Shown here one piece after another: positions 1 to 9,223 of a stretch of 64,000 nucleotides of DNA (position 1 is its first letter; each line of letters begins with the position of its first letter). The notes under the pieces were generated by a model, which saw nothing but the letters and a program-made list of their open reading frames with translations, was not told the origin of the DNA and did not search any database. The position numbers and the translations under genes were made by a program. The DNA lies in the NCBI RefSeq assembly GCF_025685565.1, contig NZ_JAGSYE010000001.1, positions 868,001-932,000 on the forward strand. The letters run 5' to 3'. This DNA is from Granulicella aggregans (GTDB lineage: Bacteria > Acidobacteriota > Terriglobia > Terriglobales > Acidobacteriaceae).

Positions 1-103
1 AACGGTCTATTTCCAATCCGACTTTAGCCGCTGCGGTCCGGTTTTCGTTCTGTCTCTGGCTTTTCCAAAAATCCTAGATACGCGCATTGCGGAGCCCATC
101 CTT

Positions 104-1696
104 ATGAGCCTTACCCGACGTGTCTTTCTTCAGCGCGTAGCGCAGATCGGCGGCTACTCCGCCGCATTCTCGGCCATGCACGCGCTTGGACTTACTCCGG
201 CTTCAGGCGCTTCGCCGCTGCCTGAGCTCGCGGCGGACTTCGGCAAGGGCAAGAAGGTGGTCATCCTGGGAGCAGGCATCGCCGGACTCACCTCGGCGCT
301 GGAGCTCACGAAGGCTGGCTTCGAATGCACCATCCTCGAGGCCCGGGACCGCCCAGGGGGAAGATCGTGGACGGTGCGCGAGGGATCGACCGTCGAGTTC
401 ATCGATGGCACGAAACAATCCTGTTCATGGAGCGATGGCGGCTACCTCAATGCAGGACCAGCGCGCATTCCTTCGATCCACACCCATCTGCTCGACTACT
501 GCACAAAGCTGGGCGTGCCGCTCGAGGTCGAGGTGAACTTCTCCCGCTCCGCGCTCATGCAGTCGCCGAAGATCAACGGCGGCAAGCCCGTGCTGGAGCG
601 GCAGGTCGTGCATGACACGCGCGGCTACATCGCGGAGCTGCTCTCAAAGGCCGTGAACAAACATGCGCTCGATGAAGACCTCACCGCCGCCGAGCAATCG
701 CAGATGCTGGAGTTCCTGGCGGGCTTTGGCGATCTCGATGATGGCAAGTACACGGGCACAAGCCGCGCGGGCTTTGTAAGCAACCGTGGCGCAGGCCCGC
801 ACAAGTCGACCCTCAACCAGCCCTTGCCGCTCGCGGATCTGCTGGCCGCCGACTTCTCCAAGGGCGAGTTCTATGAGGAGCAGATTGACTGGCAGGCGAC
901 GATGTTCCAGCCGGTAGGCGGCATGGACCGCATCCCCTATGGATTCGCCAAAGCCCTGCCGCCGGAGATGATCCAGTACAACTCGCCGGTAACCGAGATC
1001 AAGACCTCCGCAAGTGGCGTCGCCGTCGCCTACACGCAAGGCGGAACAACGAAGACCATAAGCGGCGACTTCTGCATCTGCACCATGCCGATCCCGGTGC
1101 TGGCGAAGACGAAGAACAACTTCTCAGCAGCAACGCAACAGGCCTTCTCCGGCATGCCAATGACAGCGCTCTACAAGATCGCCTGGGAGTCGCCGCGTTT
1201 CTGGGAGACAGAAAACCGCATCTACGGCGGCATCTCGTTCCTCAAGGACACGGTCGATCTCGTCTGGTATCCAAGCGCGAAGATGTTTTCGCCCACAGGC
1301 GTCGTCGTCGCCGGCTTCAACTCCGAGCGGGAGGACGTAGGCGGCCTCGGCATGGGCGGAACAAACACGTTCAAGCCCACCGCGTTCGGCGCACTCCCAA
1401 CGATGGAAGCGAAGTTTGCTGCATCGCGCACCGCCGTAGAAACACTGCATCCCGGCAAGGGACACCTCCTGACCAAGCCGATGTACATCCAGTGGAGCAA
1501 CATCCCGTACTCGATCGGGTGCTTCGCGAACAATCATCTGCAGTCGAGCAATTCGGCTTACGCCCAGCTGGAAACGCCGGAGGGCCGAACCTACTTTGCA
1601 GGAGATCACCTCTCGCACCTGGTGGGATGGCAGGAGGGCGCCGTATTGTCCGCGCACCACGCGATCGAGCGGATTGCCAAGAGCATGAAGGGTTAA
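104..1696 (+). CDS. Flavin monoamine oxidase family protein, Tat-exported
   Basis: 530 aa FAD-dependent amine oxidase of the monoamine / L-amino-acid oxidase family, which oxidatively deaminates amines or amino acids to an imine and H2O2. The N-terminus has a twin-arginine motif (TRRVFLQ) followed by a hydrophobic, Ala-rich stretch, so export by Tat is likely. The dinucleotide-binding GAGIAG lies at residues 56-61, followed by the ILEARDRPGGRSW signature near 76-90. The C-terminal FAD contact (TYFAGDHLSH...GWQEGAVLSA) is near 490-515. Length is normal for the family. The ATG is preceded by GGAG at about 9 nt. The substrate cannot be read from the sequence. It stands alone, with a hairpin repeat downstream. 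Confidence 0.88.
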   Translation: MSLTRRVFLQRVAQIGGYSAAFSAMHALGLTPASGASPLPELAADFGKGKKVVILGAGIAGLTSALELTKAGFECTILEARDRPGGRSWTVREGSTVEFIDGTKQSCSWSDGGYLNAGPARIPSIHTHLLDYCTKLGVPLEVEVNFSRSALMQSPKINGGKPVLERQVVHDTRGYIAELLSKAVNKHALDEDLTAAEQSQMLEFLAGFGDLDDGKYTGTSRAGFVSNRGAGPHKSTLNQPLPLADLLAADFSKGEFYEEQIDWQATMFQPVGGMDRIPYGFAKALPPEMIQYNSPVTEIKTSASGVAVAYTQGGTTKTISGDFCICTMPIPVLAKTKNNFSAATQQAFSGMPMTALYKIAWESPRFWETENRIYGGISFLKDTVDLVWYPSAKMFSPTGVVVAGFNSEREDVGGLGMGGTNTFKPTAFGALPTMEAKFAASRTAVETLHPGKGHLLTKPMYIQWSNIPYSIGCFANNHLQSSNSAYAQLETPEGRTYFAGDHLSHLVGWQEGAVLSAHHAIERIAKSMKG

Positions 1697-1750
1697 GAAT
1701 GCGGCGGAAATCAGCCGTCCGTGTATGTCGCTACAAAGCCCGGTCCTGCT

Positions 1751-1846
1751 TAAGGGCACGGCTTCTGCCGTGCCGCAAGCGACTTCTCGGCAATCCGGGC
1801 TTTAGCCCCATCCATCCTCGCGTTGTTGCGAGGATGGGTGAGACGT
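1751..1846 (+). repeat. R-E hairpin followed by R-C type hairpin
   Basis: The 328-base spacer after the amine oxidase holds a perfect hairpin GGCACGGC/GCCGTGCC (1755-1774) and, at 1812-1837, a 10-bp perfect stem CCATCCTCGC/GCGAGGATGG with loop GTTGTT. The second has R-C outer flanks but a different inner stem. The rest of the spacer shows nothing recognisable. Confidence 0.75.
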
Positions 1847-2024
1847 ACGAAGCTGGGTAACCGCGGCTCTGCATAACGCGTCCACCGCCGCACCCAAAGC
1901 ATCATCCTCCTTGCACAAAAGCCGTATAAAGTCCCCTGTCACCGCTTGATATCCTGCAGATATCAACAAAGGAAGCCCTATAACTCTCGCCGCCCCATCG
2001 CCACACCGCAAGGACGTACGACGC

Positions 2025-3053
2025 ATGACCGAACAAGATCGCCTTGCAGCTCTCTTCGAGCTCGACCTGCTCGACACCGCCGAAGAAAAAGAGTTCGACG
2101 ACCTCGTCTGCCTCGCGTCCGCCATCTGCGGAACTCCCATCAGCACCGTCACGCTGATCGACAAAGACCGCCAGTGGTTCAAGGCCGCCATCGGCCTCAC
2201 CGACCGTGAGACCCACCGCAACGTCTCCTTCTGCTCCCACGCCATCGAGCAGACTGGCCTCTTCCTTGTGGAGGACGCCACCGCCGACCATCGCTTCTCC
2301 GGGAACGCTCTCGTCACCGGCACCCCGCACTTCCGCTTCTACGCTGGCATCCCCATCCACGCCCCATGCGGCGCGGCCATCGGTACCCTCTGCGTCATCG
2401 ACACCGTTCCCCGCCAGCTCACCACCGATCAGAAAGAAGCTCTCCGCATCCTCAGCGAGCAGGTCCAGGCACGCATCGACCTCCGCCTGAAGCAAAAGGC
2501 CCTCATCCAGAAGCAGGCCGAGCTCGAGCTCATCGCTGCCACCGACTTCCTCACCGGCGTCTCCACCCGGCGCGTCTTCAGCTCCCGCGCCGAGGCAGAG
2601 TTCGCCCACTGGAAGCGTCATCGCAGCCCCTTCTCCATCCTCCTCATGGACATCGACAACTTCAAGCAGAGAAACGACCGCCACGGCCACGCCGCCGGAG
2701 ACGAAGCCCTGGTCCTCATCGGGCAGGTGCTGAAAGCCTGCCTCCGCGTAAGCGATCTCGCCGCCCGCATGGGAGGCGAGGAGTTCGGTGTCCTTCTGCC
2801 ACACACCGACCTCCACGGCGCCGTCGACTTCGCCGCACGCTTCCGCCGCGCACTCCAGAACGTCGAGCACGGCCCCTTGCCGCTCACTGCCAGCCTTGGC
2901 GTCGCCAGCGCAACCAGCGATTGCGCTTCCTGGGAGCAGCTCCTCTCCCACGCCGACGAAGCCATGTACATCGCCAAACGCTCCGGCAAAGACCGCGCCG
3001 AAGCCTTCGGCTCACTCCCGGCAGCCCGCGAACTCGCCACACCCGCTCTCTAA
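2025..3053 (+). CDS. GAF domain diguanylate cyclase
   Basis: 342 aa cytoplasmic protein. Residues about 1-160 are a GAF sensor of the type beginning EQDRLAALFELDLLDTAEEKEFDDLV. Residues about 170-325 are a GGDEF domain (FLTGVSTRRVF at its start, active site GGEEF near 249-253). An I-site RxxD (RVSD) sits exactly five residues before GGEEF, so product inhibition by c-di-GMP is likely. It would make c-di-GMP from two GTP in response to a small molecule or redox cue sensed by GAF. No transmembrane segment is visible, and it has no operon partner. Confidence 0.92.
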   Translation: MTEQDRLAALFELDLLDTAEEKEFDDLVCLASAICGTPISTVTLIDKDRQWFKAAIGLTDRETHRNVSFCSHAIEQTGLFLVEDATADHRFSGNALVTGTPHFRFYAGIPIHAPCGAAIGTLCVIDTVPRQLTTDQKEALRILSEQVQARIDLRLKQKALIQKQAELELIAATDFLTGVSTRRVFSSRAEAEFAHWKRHRSPFSILLMDIDNFKQRNDRHGHAAGDEALVLIGQVLKACLRVSDLAARMGGEEFGVLLPHTDLHGAVDFAARFRRALQNVEHGPLPLTASLGVASATSDCASWEQLLSHADEAMYIAKRSGKDRAEAFGSLPAARELATPAL

Positions 3054-3108
3054 AATCCAGCCACCCGCCGAATCAGCAACATCCTCGCGACCAGAGCCAC
3101 TGCCGGCC

Positions 3109-3492
3109 CTAGCGCAGCACATTCAGGTAGAGCGGTGTGCCGTCCAGGTCATCGAAGACACAGACCCGGGCCGGATAGTGCGCCGCAGCCGCAGCTCGCT
3201 TCAGATTGCCCAGATCCGGCACTCGGGGCGAAGGGTGGACGACGCGCATCCCGCTTCCCGGAACGGCAACAATCAACCCCAGCTCCAGCAAGCCTTCATA
3301 AGCCTCCACCACGGTTCCACGCGACACCGTGAGCACTCTGGCCATCAGGCGGGATGAAGGCAAGCGAACCCCATAAGCCAGCCTGCCGTCGCGGATGGCC
3401 CGGCTGAGTTGCTGCCCGATCTGGTGGCGTAAGGTCGAAGCCCCCGCCTCACGATCCAGCTTGATCTCAGGCCAGATTGCGCTCGCTCTCAT
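3109..3492 (-). CDS. Short GntR-family regulator, MocR-like HTH without aminotransferase domain
   Basis: 127 aa. Residues about 15-85 form a GntR winged helix (LRHQIGQQLSRAIRDGRL, LPSSRLMARVLTVSRGTVVEAYEGL, VPGSGMRVV) that most resembles MocR/PdxR regulators. Those normally continue with about 350 aa of aminotransferase-like domain, absent here. After the wing comes a short tail ending VFDDLDGTPLYLNVLR. It is divergent from the glyoxalase-fold gene at 3567 with a 74-bp shared spacer, so it probably controls that gene and itself. It could be a natural short regulator or a truncated MocR protein; I see no downstream remnant of the missing domain. Confidence 0.75.
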   Translation of the reverse strand: MRASAIWPEIKLDREAGASTLRHQIGQQLSRAIRDGRLAYGVRLPSSRLMARVLTVSRGTVVEAYEGLLELGLIVAVPGSGMRVVHPSPRVPDLGNLKRAAAAAHYPARVCVFDDLDGTPLYLNVLR

Positions 3493-3566
3493 AAAGTGGA
3501 CCTGCTAACCGGCTCTTCTCAAAAACATCCTGGCAAGAGCAATATTTCTATGGAGGATATTGAGCC

Positions 3567-3971
3567 ATGATTTCAGGCGGGAATGCAACCATCATCGTAG
3601 CGGACATGGATAGATCCATTCGCTTCTACACCGAAGTCCTGGGGCTTCGACTCACCAACCGTTTTGGCAACGACTGGGCAACAGTAAACGCAGGTGAAGG
3701 CCTCACCATCGGCATCCACCCCGCATCCACCAAGTACCCGGCGCCCGGGACCAAAGGAGCCATCATCCTGGGTCTCGACGTCGATCAACCGATAGAGGTC
3801 GCCATCAGGCAGCTCACAAATCACGGAGTGCAGATCAAAGGCAGCGTGGCCCGGACCGAGCCCGGCAACTTTGCGAACTTCGAAGATCCCGACGGCCACG
3901 AGATCTACCTGTGGGAGAAGACTGGCTCCGCTGTATCGGACTCAGCGTTGCTCGAAACTGCCGCTCGCTGA
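3567..3971 (+). CDS. VOC family (glyoxalase / dioxygenase fold) protein
   Basis: 134 aa with the paired beta-alpha-beta-beta-beta modules of the vicinal oxygen chelate superfamily. It begins NATIIVADMDRSIRFYTEVLGLRL and ends with the typical NFEDPDGHEIYLWE, which supplies the C-terminal metal-ligand Glu. Family members act as glyoxalases, ring-cleaving dioxygenases or resistance proteins; the substrate is unknown. A strong SD (GGAGGA) lies 9 nt before the ATG. It is divergent from the short GntR regulator, which suggests a regulator-target pair. Confidence 0.82.
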   Translation: MISGGNATIIVADMDRSIRFYTEVLGLRLTNRFGNDWATVNAGEGLTIGIHPASTKYPAPGTKGAIILGLDVDQPIEVAIRQLTNHGVQIKGSVARTEPGNFANFEDPDGHEIYLWEKTGSAVSDSALLETAAR

Positions 3972-4012
3972 TCGAGCGGAGACCACGCGCTGGCCCGGCG
4001 ATGGGATGCCAC

Positions 4013-4396
4013 TCACCCCATCTTCCCCACCCACTCACTCCGCCATCCGGGAGCCTCAAACGGCTCCGCAAAATACTGTGTCTCATGCATCACCTTGCCG
4101 TTGCGAAACTCCATGATGCTGACCGTGTAGGCCGGCTTGCCCTGGTAGACGATCGTGTACTCCGTGACCCAAAGCTCCCCTCGTCCCACGATCCGCCTGA
4201 CCTCAAATCCCGACGGTCGCCCCGGATGATGTCCCCGCAGCGTTTGCAGATTCCTTCGCCCGTAGATCCGCTCGCCCGACTGCGGATAGTCGCAGATCGC
4301 ATCGTCGGCATAGATCGCGTGCTCCGCCTCTAAATCCCCGTCCGCCGACGCGCGCCAATGCGCATCCAGCGCCGCCCGCATCTCTGCCTCGCCCAT
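4013..4396 (-). CDS. SnoaL-like / nuclear transport factor 2 family protein
   Basis: 127 aa single-domain NTF2-like alpha+beta cone protein (MRAALDAHWRASADGDLEAEHAIYADDAICDYPQSGERIYG, then GRGELWVTEYTIVYQGKPAYTVSIMEFRNGKVMHETQYF). Such proteins bind small hydrophobic molecules or act as isomerases or hydrolases. No specific catalytic residue can be assigned. It starts 4 nt after the stop of the upstream membrane protein (4401-4808), so the two are probably cotranscribed. Confidence 0.8.
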   Translation of the reverse strand: MGEAEMRAALDAHWRASADGDLEAEHAIYADDAICDYPQSGERIYGRRNLQTLRGHHPGRPSGFEVRRIVGRGELWVTEYTIVYQGKPAYTVSIMEFRNGKVMHETQYFAEPFEAPGWRSEWVGKMG

Positions 4397-4400
4397 ACCG

Positions 4401-4808
4401 TCACGCCCCTTCTCTGATCCTGTCTTTCACCAGAGCCCCGCCCGCCAACGCCGCCGGTACGCTCAACACCGCAGTCAGTATCCACTGCGCCTTCGAAGCA
4501 TGGCTTCCCTCCGGCGAGAACATCGCCGCAACCGTAAGACCCGCCTGCAACACTCCCAGCACCGCCGCATGTCGCATCGGCGATCGCCTTGCAATCCGCG
4601 CCGCGACATACCCTCCCGCGGCCACGCAGACAAAGCCATAGGCAAACATCAGCGTCCTGGCCCACAGGTTCGTCCGCAGCGCGTCGGCGTTCGGCAGCGC
4701 TTGCGGGAACCCCCAAAGCAGCAGCGGGTTCAGTGCCGCCTCCATCGCGAACGACGCCACCGTCAGCACAACGATTCCAGCAAGGATCGACAGGACGCTC
4801 CGAACCAT
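4401..4808 (-). CDS. Small integral membrane protein of unknown function
   Basis: 135 aa with four predicted hydrophobic segments (VRSVLSILAGIVVLTVASFA, a loop of about 30 residues, TLMFAYGFVCVAAGGYVAARIA, HAAVLGVLQAGLTVAAMF, WILTAVLSVPAALAGGALV). The ATG at 4808 has a GGGGG stretch just upstream; an in-frame TTG 12 nt earlier is less likely. I do not recognise a characterised family. It is the first gene of a two-gene unit with the SnoaL protein. Confidence 0.7.
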   Translation of the reverse strand: MVRSVLSILAGIVVLTVASFAMEAALNPLLLWGFPQALPNADALRTNLWARTLMFAYGFVCVAAGGYVAARIARRSPMRHAAVLGVLQAGLTVAAMFSPEGSHASKAQWILTAVLSVPAALAGGALVKDRIREGA

Positions 4809-4994
4809 AAGACCCCCCAACGCAGAATTTGCGGCTGAGCCCGATCTTTCCCGCCCATTCTAGCGCGAGGTGGAACCCTCCAGAACGCCCCTGACCGTCA
4901 CAACCCCGGCAGTCCTGACGTGTGAATCGCCACAGCAAACCGTCGGCTTTCCTAACTCCAGCTCTCCTCGTAAACTATCCCCGGAGCGCCCCAG

Positions 4995-6015
4995 ATGAAC
5001 GCCCCGAACCCGGCCGAAGATCACCTCACGCGAGAGCTCTTGCTGGAAAACGAGGCTCGCCTCCATCTCCATCTCGATGGCACCAACGTTGGCCTCTTCG
5101 AGTGGGACGTCGCCACCAACAAATCGCGATGGTCCACCGGCTTCTATCGCATGCACGGCCTCGAGCCGAACGGCACCGCAAGCTACGAAGTCTGGCGCAG
5201 CCAGCTTCATCCCGACGACCAGGACCGCGTCGAAGCCGACATCAAACGCGCCGTCGAAAAGACCGATACCGTCAAAACCGACTACCGCATCGTCCATCCC
5301 GACGGCGAACTTCGTTGAACCCTCCTCCAGGCCAGGGTGCAGCGCGACCCCGAAGGCCATCCCGTCGCCATGAGCGGCTACTGCGGCGATCACCCGCCGC
5401 AAGCTCGCCATCGCTGGCCGCATAAGCGCCGCCGTCGCCCACGAGATCAATAATCCCCTCGAGGCGGCCTACAACCTCATCTACCTCGCGCGAAGCGTCG
5501 CCGCCGAAGACGAGCATGCCCAGTTCCTCGACGACGCCATCGAACAACTACAACGCGTCTCCGAGATCAGCCACCAGACCCTCAAGTTCGTCCGGCCCGC
5601 GCCTCCGCGCATGGTGAAGGTCGGCGAAGTCATCGTCTCCACCCTCCGCCTGCTCGCTCCCAAACTCAGCATCGCCGCCGTCGACCCCGTCACCGACCTC
5701 TCCGAGAACTGCGAGCTCTGGTGCTCCCTCGGCGAGCTGCAACAGATCCTCACCAACATCCTCAACAACGCCGCGGAAGCGAGCAGCCAAAGGCGCAAAG
5801 CGACCATCCGCGTCCGTGAATCCTTCGACTGGACAAATCCAGCAACCCCCGGCGTCCGCATCACCCTCGCCGACACCGGCCTCGGCATGTAGGTCGTTCA
5901 GAAGCTGGTCGCCAAGCTCAAGGGACGAATCTCGATCAAAAGGAGCACCCACCCCAACCACCACGGCACCGCTATCTCCCTATTCTTCCCCAACTCCCGC
6001 AGCCCCGAGAACTAG
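4995..6015 (+). pseudogene. Decayed PAS-sensor histidine kinase
   Basis: Remnant of a sensor kinase. An intact PAS domain (LHLDGTNVGLFEWDVATNKSRW) is closed by TGA at 5316-5318, where a Trp is expected. Similarity continues in the same frame (TLLQARVQRDPEGHPVAMSGYCGD). It then shifts frame near 5390 into the dimerisation/H-box (AAVAHEINNPLEAAYNLIYL, His intact), the N-box (LQQILTNILNNAAEAS) and the G1 box (ADTGLGM). A TAG at 5890-5892 follows directly, and the downstream codons (VVQKLVAKLKGRISI...GTAISLFFP) belong after the G2 box. The F and G2 boxes are therefore missing. Stop, frameshift and deletion together make a functional kinase very unlikely. Confidence 0.87.
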
Positions 6016-6063
6016 CGCCGCCAAAGATCGACTCCCCTCCGTTACCCACGCACCCCAAATCGC

Positions 6064-6167
6064 CATCCTGAACGAAGACTCTTGGGCCTCATCGCAAGAG
6101 ACGCAGTCAAAGAACCTGCATCCCCGCTCGCCCGCCACGACCATTCGAACCTTTCCGCCACAGACTC
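6064..6167 (+). repeat. R-A repeat, degenerate, with inner hairpin
   Basis: It lies in the 264-bp spacer between the kinase remnant and the chemoreceptor. It has the R-A start (CATCCTGAACGAAG), an inner stem CTCTTG/CAAGAG around GCCTCATC, and the R-A tail (ACCATTCGAACCTTTCCGCC) seen at 28430 and 19940. It matches the 29879 copy best. Confidence 0.7.
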
Positions 6168-6279
6168 AGAAATCGTAGCGAAATGCTCCGTTCCGCTCTC
6201 GGGTGATTGAGATACGCCGTAGAAGCTCGCTAACGGTCCACTGGCCTGGAAGCCGATTTCGGCCTTCTTCAACCAGCTC

Positions 6280-7863
6280 CTAGAAACTGCTGAAGTTGTC
6301 CTCCATCGGGAAGCTGGCTTCGGCCGAGCCCGCCGCCTTCGACCTGAACGGGCGAACCTTACCCGCGAAGGGTGCAGGAATGCGCCGCGCTGACTTTACA
6401 TTCGCGGCGATGCGGCTCGGTCGAGACGATAGGCTCGAGCCCAGCGTAGCGCCGATCATCTCATTCAGGCGTGATGTCAGCTCCTTCATGGACTCCGACT
6501 GCGCGTTCAACTCCTCCGCCGCGGCCGCGCCCTCTTCCGCGCTCGCGGCCGTAGTCTGGGTCACGTTCTCCATTTGAGAGAGCGCCCTGCCAATCTGTCC
6601 GATACCGGCGGATTGCTCCTGGCTTCCATGGCTCACTTCATCGACGAGCGTGCTCAGGCTGGTAAATTCTCCCGAAATACGATGGATGGAGGTGACCACT
6701 CCAACCAGCTTCTCCTTACCAGCCTGCGATTTCACGACGGAGTCCTCAATCAGGCTCGCAGTGTCCTTGGCCGCCTGCGCGCTGCGTTGTGCGAGGCTGC
6801 GCACCTCATCGGCAACCACCGCGAAACCCATACCCGCTTCACCTGCGCGGGCCGCCTCAACCGCCGCATTCAAAGCCAGGATATTGGTCTGGAAGGCGAT
6901 CTCGTCGATGATCTTGATGATCTTCGCGATCTTGCCGCTCGAATCGTTGATCCCGTCCATGGCAGCCATCATTTCGTTCAGCTCGCGATTTGTGTTGACG
7001 AACTCAACCTTGGACTCGCCTACCAGCGTGGCCATCGCACCTGCATTCTCATTGTTCTTCTGCGCCATCGAATTGATCTCCTCAGCGGAGGCAGACGTCT
7101 CTTCGAGGCTTGCAGCCTGCTGCGAGGCCCCCTGCGCCAGGGATTGGCTTGACGACGACACCTGCGACGATGCCGAGGCGATCTGCTCCGCACCCTCCGA
7201 AAGTTCGATCACCGTTCGCGTCAGGGCGTCATTGATGTCGCGCACGATGTAGATGACCACTGCGCCCAGGGCAAGCGACAAAAGGACCATGATGCCCACC
7301 AGCCAGATGCTGAACGTCACGGTAGAAGCACTTGCGGCAGCGCTCGCCTCTACCTGGTCTGTTGCGACCTTCCGTAAAACGCTGACCGACGCCTGGGCCG
7401 CCGTCGACATCGGGAGCAGCGTGCCGCCCTGCAGGGCCGCGGCCGCCGCTCCATCTCCCGACCGCGCCAGCGCGTAGAGCTTGTTGTGCGCCTCGATTCT
7501 CTCCCCATACCGCCCGATCAGCGCTTCGATAGTCTGCTTTTCTTTGTCACTCGTTGCCAGCTCCCTCTCCGCTTTCAAGAGGTCCTGGCGGCGGTTTGCA
7601 TCCCTAAGGAAATCGGCGTGGTACTGGTCGACCTTGGCGGCATCTTTGAGAAGCGTGCGGACGATGATGCCGCGCTCGGAGGAGAGCATCTCGCTTGCAA
7701 GGATCCCCAGTTCGCCCGCGATCTCAAGCTTGCGGGTGCTAACCGCGCTCACCTTGACGTTGTCGCCGATACGTGTGATCGAAACCTAGGCAGTAACTCC
7801 CAAAATCAATGTGAATACAAGCGCAGCGCCAAAGGCGGCGTAAAGCTTTTTGCTAAGAGTCAT
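6280..7863 (-). pseudogene. Methyl-accepting chemotaxis protein interrupted by an early amber codon
   Basis: The natural start is the ATG at 7863: MTLSKKLYAAFGAALVFTLI, a typical first transmembrane helix. Codon 26 is TAG (7788-7786), and the frame then stays open for 502 codons to 6280. Beyond the stop come a periplasmic four-helix sensor ([19 protein letters not shown]...), TM2 ([20 protein letters not shown]) and a full signalling domain with the conserved hairpin ([36 protein letters not shown]). Translation from a GTG at 7752 could give a 490 aa protein lacking TM1, probably mis-inserted. It is either a recent single-mutation pseudogene or a readthrough product. The HAMP region is very short. 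Confidence 0.85.
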
Positions 7864-8254
7864 GACTTCGCCTTTCATCCAGAGGGTGGTTCTGTGATAT
7901 CGATATCTTTTTTCAACCCAGAAAGCCGGTAGATCGTTTGGCTTACGACGTCTGCGGAGACTACTCGGTGCGCAGTGGCGGAGGACGGCTCTGGATGGAC
8001 GTCCGCGTCGTCAGTAAAGACAAGATATCCGCAAAATCAACTAAAATGATGGAGATAAAAGCGTTAACGCCTACAATTTATTGGTGAGACCAGTGACCCT
8101 TGGCACTAGTCGACAAGATTGAACGACTTTCTTTTGGCACGGTGAAATCGCCCAGTCTATCCTCGCAGCGCATCCGTTCCTCGCGGACAGGTGGGATAAC
8201 GGATCCGTACCCGCGCGCGGTTCTAAAATAAGCGAGACGGAGGCCCCTCCACCC
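7864..8254. other. Intergenic region between chemoreceptor and mltG
   Basis: 391 bases. It must hold the divergent promoters of the chemoreceptor (minus) and mltG (plus). An AT-rich stretch around 8020-8090 (AATCAACTAAAATGATGGAG, CAATTTATTGG) is the best candidate promoter area. No repeat family and no convincing ORF are present. Confidence 0.5.
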
Positions 8255-9223
8255 TTGAAATCCCTCGCCACGCTCCTGCTGCTCGCCCTCCTCGCCGCAG
8301 CCGCCTTCGCCTGGCTCTTCTATCTCCCCTTCGGCCCCTCCTCCGAGACCTTCGTTGACATCCCCACCGGCACCTCCGGCACCGCCATCGGCCAGCAACT
8401 AGCGAAGACCGGCATCATCCGCAGCCCTTACGCCTTCGACCTCATGCGCGCCCAGAAAGGCGGCACCCTCAAGGCCGGCGAGTACCGCTTCGACCACCCC
8501 GCCCCGCTCGCCGAGGTCTACGCCCGCCTCATCAAGGGCGACGTCTACACCCGCACCGTCGCCATCCCCGAAGGCTTCAACCTCTTCGACATCGCTGCAG
8601 CCGTCGAGTCCGCCGGCCTCGGCACCAAAGCCAGCTTCCTCGCCGCCGCCCGCCAGCACACTGAGCTCATCGCCGACCTCAGCCCCCACGCCACCTCGCT
8701 CGAGGGCTATCTCTTCCCCGACACCTACCACTTCTCCCGCCACGCCACCCCGCAGCAGATGCTCGCCATCATGGTTCGCCGCTTCCGCCAGGTCACTACC
8801 CAGCTCGGCCTCCCCAAAGCCAGCAACACCATCGTCATCCTCGCCTCCCTCATTGAAAAAGAGGTCAGCGTCGACTCCGAGCGCCCCTTGGTCGCCAGCG
8901 TCTTCGAGAATCGTCTTGCCAAATCCATGCCCCTCCAGACCGATCCCACAGTGATCTACGCCGCCCTCCTCGAGAACCGCTACCGAGGCACCATCTACGC
9001 CTCCGACCTCAAATCCGACTCCCCCTACAACACCTATCGCCACCCCGGCCTGCCACCGGGCCCCATCTGCAGCCCCGGCGTAGCCGCCCTCCGCGCCGCC
9101 ATCTCCCCCGCAAAGAGCGACTTCCTTTACTTCGTCTCCGACGCCAACGGCCACAGCCGCTTCGCCGCCACCCTCAAGGACCACGCCACGAACGTCACGC
9201 AGTACCGCGCCGCAAAGCACTAA
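8255..9223 (+). CDS. mltG: Endolytic murein transglycosylase MltG
   Basis: 322 aa inner-membrane lytic transglycosylase that cleaves nascent peptidoglycan and sets glycan-strand length. The N-terminal anchor is SLATLLLLALLAAAAFAWLFYL. A LysM-like module follows (FVDIPTGTSGTAIGQQLAKTGIIRS...LKAGEYRF), then the YceG catalytic domain. The catalytic Glu lies in ILASLIEKEVS near residue 201, with the family signatures EGYLFPDTYHF and YNTYRHPGLPPGPICSPG. The start is TTG with GACGGAGG upstream; no better start lies between it and the membrane helix. Codons are strongly C-biased, like the whole left arm. Confidence 0.94.
   Translation: MKSLATLLLLALLAAAAFAWLFYLPFGPSSETFVDIPTGTSGTAIGQQLAKTGIIRSPYAFDLMRAQKGGTLKAGEYRFDHPAPLAEVYARLIKGDVYTRTVAIPEGFNLFDIAAAVESAGLGTKASFLAAARQHTELIADLSPHATSLEGYLFPDTYHFSRHATPQQMLAIMVRRFRQVTTQLGLPKASNTIVILASLIEKEVSVDSERPLVASVFENRLAKSMPLQTDPTVIYAALLENRYRGTIYASDLKSDSPYNTYRHPGLPPGPICSPGVAALRAAISPAKSDFLYFVSDANGHSRFAATLKDHATNVTQYRAAKH

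Noticed and set aside
8136..8156. Sigma-54 promoter (TGGCACGGTGAAATCGC) before mltG
   Set aside because: The -24 half looks right, but the -12 TTGC element is missing at the required spacing.
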